This document shows, piece by piece, positions 60,031 to 64,000 of a DNA stretch of 64,000 nt. The DNA is from an uncultured Rhodospirillales bacterium. Its GTDB lineage: Bacteria > Pseudomonadota > Alphaproteobacteria > ATCC43930 > CGMCC-115725. The notes beneath the pieces are model-generated. The model saw only the letters and a program-made list of their open reading frames with translations, was not told the origin of the DNA and searched no databases. The stretch is taken from assembly GCA_903822185.1 (NCBI GenBank), contig CAIJOA010000011.1, forward strand, positions 682,001 through 746,000. Direction: 5' to 3'. A program made the translations under genes and the position numbers. The stretch's first letter is position 1; each line of letters opens with the position of its first letter.

Positions 60031-61296
60031 ATGCACGCCGCCGTCATCATCCTGGTTTTTCTCTCTACCTATGTCGGGATGGCGGCAGGACGATTGCCGC
60101 ACCTTCAGATCGACCGTACCGGTATCGCGCTTTTGGGCGTGATCGTGCTGTTGGCCAGTTCGACCGTGACGCTCGACGAGCTCGGCACCAATATCGATGT
60201 CTCGACGCTGATCCTGCTGTTCGCGCTGATGATCATTTCGGCGCAGTTCGTGTCCGCCGGTTTCTTCGAACAATCGGCCGACTGGATCATGCAGAAGGCC
60301 GACAGCCCGACCATGCTGCTGGCGACGACGGTTGCGGTCGCGGGCGCGCTGTCCGCTCTCCTCGCCAACGAGCTTGTGGTGCTGACCATGGCGCCGTTGC
60401 TGATCACCGGGGCGATGGCGCGGGCGCTCGATCCAAAACCGTTCCTCATCGCCCTCGCCGGCGCGGCCAATGCCGGATCGGCGGCGACCCTCATCGGCAA
60501 TCCGTCCAACATCGTCATCGGCCAGGTCGGCGAGTTGAGCTTTCACCTCTATCTGCTTGCCGGCGTAGTGCCCGCCCTCCTGGGCCTCGCCACCGTCTTT
60601 GCCGTCACCTGGTTCCTCTGGCACGACCGGATGGAAGCGCCCGTCCCCGAAGGCGGCGTCCCCGAAGTGCCGCGCCATCCGCACGACCGGCAACAGACCT
60701 GGAAGGGTCTGGCCGGCATGGCGCTACTGCTGATGCTGTTCGCGACGCCGCTGCCGCGCGAGGTCGGCGGGTTGCTGATCGCCGCGGCACTGCTGACCAA
60801 CCGCCGCTTCACCAACCGGATCATGATCGCGGCGCTCGACTGGCCGTTGCTGTTGCTGCTGGTCTGCATGTTCGCGATCACCGGCGCGCTGGCCGATACC
60901 GGCGTGCCCTTCGCGATGATCTCTTGGTTGGGTGATCACGGCATGTTGCCGACGAATCTCTTCGTGCTGACGCCCTTCACGCTGCTGACCAGCAACACGT
61001 TCGGCAACACGCCGACGGCGATCCTACTGCTGCAGATCTGGCCCAACCCGCCGAAGGGGCCGCTTTACGCCTATGCGGTCTTATCGTCGCTCGCGGCGAA
61101 CCTGACGCTGCTGGGGTCGCTGTCGAGCCTCATCGCCGTCGAGCGCGCCGAGGCGCTGGGCGTACGCGTGACTTTCTCGGAATATGCCCGCGCCGGCATC
61201 CCCTTCACGCTGATCTCATTGTTCTTCGCGGTGATCTGGCTCGCCATGACCGGCTGGGTCCCGATGTTCCCTGGCGGCGCGGCGCCTGGTCCCTAA
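60031..61296 (+). CDS. ArsB/SLC13-type anion permease
   Basis: A 421-residue carrier of the ion transporter superfamily with about eleven membrane helices. The family marker GSAATLIGNPSNIVIGQVGE and the second re-entrant region LTSNTFGNTPTAIL match CitMHS/ArsB-like proteins; ALSALLANELVVLTMAPLLI is the typical hairpin. The substrate may be a di- or tricarboxylate, sulfate or arsenite; the sequence does not decide. It runs divergently from uvrD and its end overlaps the convergent diguanylate cyclase by four bases. Confidence 0.88.
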   Translation: MHAAVIILVFLSTYVGMAAGRLPHLQIDRTGIALLGVIVLLASSTVTLDELGTNIDVSTLILLFALMIISAQFVSAGFFEQSADWIMQKADSPTMLLATTVAVAGALSALLANELVVLTMAPLLITGAMARALDPKPFLIALAGAANAGSAATLIGNPSNIVIGQVGELSFHLYLLAGVVPALLGLATVFAVTWFLWHDRMEAPVPEGGVPEVPRHPHDRQQTWKGLAGMALLLMLFATPLPREVGGLLIAAALLTNRRFTNRIMIAALDWPLLLLLVCMFAITGALADTGVPFAMISWLGDHGMLPTNLFVLTPFTLLTSNTFGNTPTAILLLQIWPNPPKGPLYAYAVLSSLAANLTLLGSLSSLIAVERAEALGVRVTFSEYARAGIPFTLISLFFAVIWLAMTGWVPMFPGGAAPGP

Positions 61297-62348
61297 GACG
61301 CGCGCGCGGCCAAGCCTGCGGCGTTGAGTTCGGTCGAGACGCGGTTGCGGCCTTCGCGTTTGGCGTGATAGAGCGCCGCATCGGCGCGGGCTATCAAGTC
61401 TTCCAGCGATTCATGGGCCCGATATTGCGCCGTACCGAAAGACAGCGTGATGCCGCCGTAATCTTCGCGCGTGTCCTTGCCGACGAATTTCCGTTTCATC
61501 ATCGCGTTGCGAATCTGATCGGCAACGATGGCCGATTGGGCGAGCGTCGTGCGCGGCAGGATGACCGCAAATTCCTCACCGCCATAGCGCGCCGGCGTAT
61601 CGCGGCCCTTGACCGAATCCGATAAGGTCCGCGCCACCAGCTTCAAGACCTGATCGCCGATCAGATGCCCGAAACTATCGTTGAAGCGCTTGAAGAAATC
61701 GATGTCGCAGAGGACGAGGCTCATCGGCTCCTTGTCGTGCAATGAATCGCGCGCGGCGTCATTGAGGCGCGTATCGAAAAATTTGCGGTTGGGCAGGCCG
61801 GTCAGCGCGTCGGTCAAAGCCTCGCGCGTCACCACTTCGAGCGTCCCGCGCAACTCCGTGACTTCGTCGGCAATTTTGCCGAGGCGGCTCTCCAGCGTGA
61901 AATTGCGCTGCGCCATGCCCTGGGTTTCCTGCACCAGGTCGGAGATCAGCGCGCGAACCTTGTCCATCGGCTGCTGCTTGCCGATCGCGCTGGAAAAATC
62001 CGTCAGATGCGTGCCGAACGTGCCCATGTCTTCGACGTGATCATCGAGGAAATGGCGGACCTGATCGATCACCGTCTGAAGACGGCTTCCGGTCTCGAGC
62101 ACATCGACCTGATCCTGGGCCGTGCCGAAATAATGTTTATAGAGTTCGGCGTTGACCGCCTCGGCAAAGGGTGTCTGCGTCGCCATGATCGCGTCGATGC
62201 TGCGCTTCAGCGCCGGCATCGTGCCCGCGGCGTAATTGTACCAGACCGTATAATTGTGGGGCGTCGGCGCGATGCCGTGGATGGCCATCATGCGGCACGC
62301 ATCCTCGGCCAATTTGGCGGCTTCGTTCTTCGTCGGCGCAATCGTCAT
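61293..62348 (-). CDS. GGDEF diguanylate cyclase
   Basis: A 351-residue soluble protein. Residues 1-170 are helical (a four-helix or coiled region with HGIAPTPHNYTVWYNYAAG near 24-42), and the GGDEF domain starts at TREALTDALTGLPNRKFFD. The active loop is GGEEF at 256-260, which is catalytically competent, so it should make c-di-GMP. The inhibitory I-site, normally RxxD just before, is Lys247-GlyArg-Asp250 here, so product inhibition may be weak. A perfect CtrA-type site lies about 90 bases upstream. No membrane segment is seen. Confidence 0.92.
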   Translation of the reverse strand: MTIAPTKNEAAKLAEDACRMMAIHGIAPTPHNYTVWYNYAAGTMPALKRSIDAIMATQTPFAEAVNAELYKHYFGTAQDQVDVLETGSRLQTVIDQVRHFLDDHVEDMGTFGTHLTDFSSAIGKQQPMDKVRALISDLVQETQGMAQRNFTLESRLGKIADEVTELRGTLEVVTREALTDALTGLPNRKFFDTRLNDAARDSLHDKEPMSLVLCDIDFFKRFNDSFGHLIGDQVLKLVARTLSDSVKGRDTPARYGGEEFAVILPRTTLAQSAIVADQIRNAMMKRKFVGKDTREDYGGITLSFGTAQYRAHESLEDLIARADAALYHAKREGRNRVSTELNAAGLAARAS

Positions 62349-62438
62349 GCGTGCACGTCTGCTCCACCGACCGAATTGAGAACCGGGTCGATGAGGTGGT
62401 ACCGCAATACCCGGTTTACGGGTTCTATCCGGCGATCG

Positions 62439-62453
62439 TTAAGGAAGTCTTAA
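62439..62453. promoter_or_regulatory. CtrA-type binding site TTAA-N7-TTAA
   Basis: TTAA at 62439-62442 and TTAA at 62450-62453 are separated by exactly seven bases and form part of the palindrome GTTAAG...CTTAAC. This is the consensus of the cell-cycle regulator CtrA in alphaproteobacteria. It lies 91 bases upstream of the diguanylate cyclase start, a plausible promoter position. Binding is inferred. Confidence 0.55.
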
Positions 62454-62528
62454 CAAAGCCAAGCATCCGCTGCGAAGTCTGTGGATGGATCGGTGCGTTA
62501 ACAAGGATCTTCGGGATAACTAGGGGTT

Positions 62529-62563
62529 CCGTACAGCAGCGGACCGGGTCCGCCGCTGTACGG
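62529..62563 (-). terminator. Hairpin after the hydrolase gene
   Basis: Arms 62529-62545 (CCGTACAGCAGCGGACC) and 62547-62563 pair with one mismatch around a single central base. On the minus strand it begins ten bases after the hydrolase stop. There is no T tract, so termination strength is unclear. Confidence 0.5.
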
Positions 62564-62572
62564 TATCCACAG

Positions 62573-63718
62573 TTAGAGAACCTTGCGGTTCGTCCAATCG
62601 ACGAGCTTGTCGGCAAGGGTGTTGACGATCTTCTCGCCGTCCTTCTGCTTGAAGGGGAAGTGACGCGCGCCTTCGAGCGTATAGGACTCGCCCCGCGCGC
62701 CGACGACCTGGTCGTAGATCGCCGTTTCGGTCGGGAACGTGCCTTCATCGGCGGAGAAGCGCACGTTCAGCACCGGCACGGAAGTTTCGGCGATGCGCTT
62801 CGGCCCGTCGGCGATGGTCAGCGGGCTCCACTGGCTGAGATAGGATTTCAGCGTCGTGAAACGGCCATACATCGCCGCCGAGAAATTCGTCTGCTGCGCG
62901 TTGCCGAAGATGGTGCCGTTGGCCGGACGATCGTTCGGGTCGATCGAACCATCGAGCGTCGCCGGGTTCGCATAAGTGCGATAGATGACGAAGCCCATGT
63001 CGCGCGCCGGCATATTGCCCTTGGGGTTGCGCAGTTCGCGCAACCGCGAAACCGCCCAATCGGTGATACGTTCGTGCCGCGCCTTTTGCGCCGCGCGATA
63101 ATGGGCAAGCCATTGTTTATCGTAAGGCGGGCCGTTCTCGGGATTGAACATATCCATCGCCGGATCGGTACCGAACGGATCGGTTTCCGAGAGGATCGCC
63201 GGATCGAGCGTGACGCGGAATTTCTGCGCCCGGCCCAGATGCCCGCCGACGATCGCGATGCCGTCGGCCTTCGGCAGATCGTCCTGAATAATGTCGAAGG
63301 GATCGCCGTCGGGCGTCGAGGTAATAGTGAGCTTTTCGGCCTGCGACTGATAGAGCGACATGACCGGACCGCCCGCCGAATTGGCGATCAGCACGACTTT
63401 CTTATAGCCCTGGTCGCGTAGGAATTTGACGCCGGCGCCGACGTCTTGAATCACGCGTTCCATCAACAGCGTGCTGTCGTTATTCGCGGCGCGGCTGTTG
63501 AGGCCGAGGATCGCGCTTTTGCGCGCGACCAGCGGCTCGATCAGATAATGATTCCAGAAGCTGACCGCCGGATGGAGAACGATATAGGCGACATCCTTGC
63601 TGCAGCCTTCATCCGCGAAGTTGCCATAGACCTTGGGGTTGGTCAGTTCCTGAACGCCCTGGCCCATTTCGACATTCTTGCTGGGCCGGCAACTGATCGC
63701 GACGATACGACCTACCAT
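62573..63718 (-). CDS. Alpha/beta-hydrolase fold protein
   Basis: A 381-residue protein without a signal peptide. The nucleophile elbow is VVLIANSAGGPVMSLYQ, with the Ser of NSAGG; the acid is probably in VRFSADEGTFPTE and the His in TLEGARHFPFKQKDG, giving a complete triad. A long insert (about 150-290) forms a lid and includes several Asn/Pro-rich loops. ATG 63718 follows AGGAG at a good distance. The upstream gene, 16 bases away, encodes a periplasmic binding protein, so the hydrolase may act on the imported compound. The substrate is unknown. Confidence 0.8.
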   Translation of the reverse strand: MVGRIVAISCRPSKNVEMGQGVQELTNPKVYGNFADEGCSKDVAYIVLHPAVSFWNHYLIEPLVARKSAILGLNSRAANNDSTLLMERVIQDVGAGVKFLRDQGYKKVVLIANSAGGPVMSLYQSQAEKLTITSTPDGDPFDIIQDDLPKADGIAIVGGHLGRAQKFRVTLDPAILSETDPFGTDPAMDMFNPENGPPYDKQWLAHYRAAQKARHERITDWAVSRLRELRNPKGNMPARDMGFVIYRTYANPATLDGSIDPNDRPANGTIFGNAQQTNFSAAMYGRFTTLKSYLSQWSPLTIADGPKRIAETSVPVLNVRFSADEGTFPTETAIYDQVVGARGESYTLEGARHFPFKQKDGEKIVNTLADKLVDWTNRKVL

Positions 63719-63734
63719 CGGTAAAACTCCTAAA

Positions 63735-64000
63735 TTACTGAGCGAGAAATTCGTTTGTCATGAGTTCGGCCACGGCCGGCTTGCGGCTCATGTTCTGGTC
63801 GTACTGCATCAGCAGATCGACCATGCCCGACCATTCTTCGGGGCTCGACCAGCCGACCGGCTTGCCGGCGGATTCCTTCGACACCATCTTTTCCGGCACC
63901 ATCTCATAGGCATATTCGGCCAGGATTTCCGGCGCCGGGGTTTCGTCATACTGCTTGTGGACGATCACTGAGGCTTCGGGCACGGCCTTCTTCGGATCGG
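63735..64000 (-). CDS. ABC transporter substrate-binding protein, C-terminal part
   Basis: The last 88 codons of a gene that continues beyond the window. The visible part reads DPKKAVPEASVIVHKQYDET then PAPEILAEYAYEMVPEKMVS and ends with VAELMTNEFLAQ. Segments such as VPEKMVS...GWSSPEEWSGMVDLL are typical of the C-terminus of SsuA/ThiY/NrtA-type solute-binding proteins (SBP_bac_11/NMT1 family), which bring nitrogen- or sulfur-containing organic molecules to an ABC importer. The signal peptide and ligand site lie outside the window. Confidence 0.7.
   Translation of the reverse strand, partial: DPKKAVPEASVIVHKQYDETPAPEILAEYAYEMVPEKMVSKESAGKPVGWSSPEEWSGMVDLLMQYDQNMSRKPAVAELMTNEFLAQ

Noticed and set aside
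62460-62575. DnaA-box-like words (TATCCACAG, CTGTGGAT) suggesting an origin
   Set aside because: Only two imperfect words, no AT-rich unwinding region and no dnaA, gidA or hemE nearby.

Overview
The window is a chromosomal segment of an alphaproteobacterium, probably Rhodospirillales-like. It is GC-rich, with two visibly AT-richer islands. Three features point to this group: an F-ATPase F0 operon with separate b' and b subunits and no F1 genes, rnpB directly upstream of mraZ, and an FtsZ ending in the peptide [10 protein letters not shown]. Genes for LpxC, BamD and meso-DAP-type MurE show a Gram-negative envelope. No tRNA, rRNA, IS transposase, prophage or CRISPR array was seen.

Left flank (1-4.3 kb): the end of an aromatic-ring dioxygenase alpha subunit with its beta subunit, a HigBA toxin-antitoxin pair behind two palindromes, a repeat-filled gap, an alpha/beta hydrolase, an AT-rich ParA-like ATPase and a hypothetical protein. 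The F0 operon atpI-atpB-atpE-atpF'-atpF (4.4-6.7 kb) ends at a clear terminator.

Metabolic region (6.9-25.6 kb): an omega-aminotransferase/alanine dehydrogenase pair, a PCuAC-like protein that has lost its copper ligands, an LhgO-like oxidoreductase coupled to an LVIVD-repeat protein, a 581-residue protein made of two ferritin-like di-iron units in exact 276-residue register, an HpnL-like membrane protein and an EamA exporter. A minus-strand run follows: OFA-type MFS carrier, 42-residue small partner, 5-oxoprolinase, secreted cyclase-family hydrolase and a TPR/ATP-grasp fusion. That run is the best candidate here for an undescribed pathway. An enoyl-CoA hydratase and an AmiD-like amidase complete the region.

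Cell-wall/division cluster (25.6-50.2 kb): rnpB, then mraZ-rsmH-ftsL-ftsI-murE-murF-mraY-murD-ftsW-murG-murC-murB-ddl-ftsQ-ftsA-ftsZ-lpxC-bamD-recN-ligA, nearly all overlapping by 1-14 bases until ftsA. Four MraZ boxes at 10-base pitch overlap the mraZ promoter. RecN has a Cys in place of the first P-loop Gly.

Right flank (50.4-64 kb): aminopeptidase P, a DUF1127 protein, a CDF metal exporter, a peptide-deformylase-like protein lacking two metal ligands, an AT-rich gene with a HEPN RNase motif (candidate phage defence), uppP-prmA-uvrD, an ArsB/SLC13-type permease, a diguanylate cyclase preceded by a perfect CtrA-type site, an alpha/beta hydrolase and the end of an ABC substrate-binding protein. 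Several inverted repeats of different families sit in the intergenic gaps.
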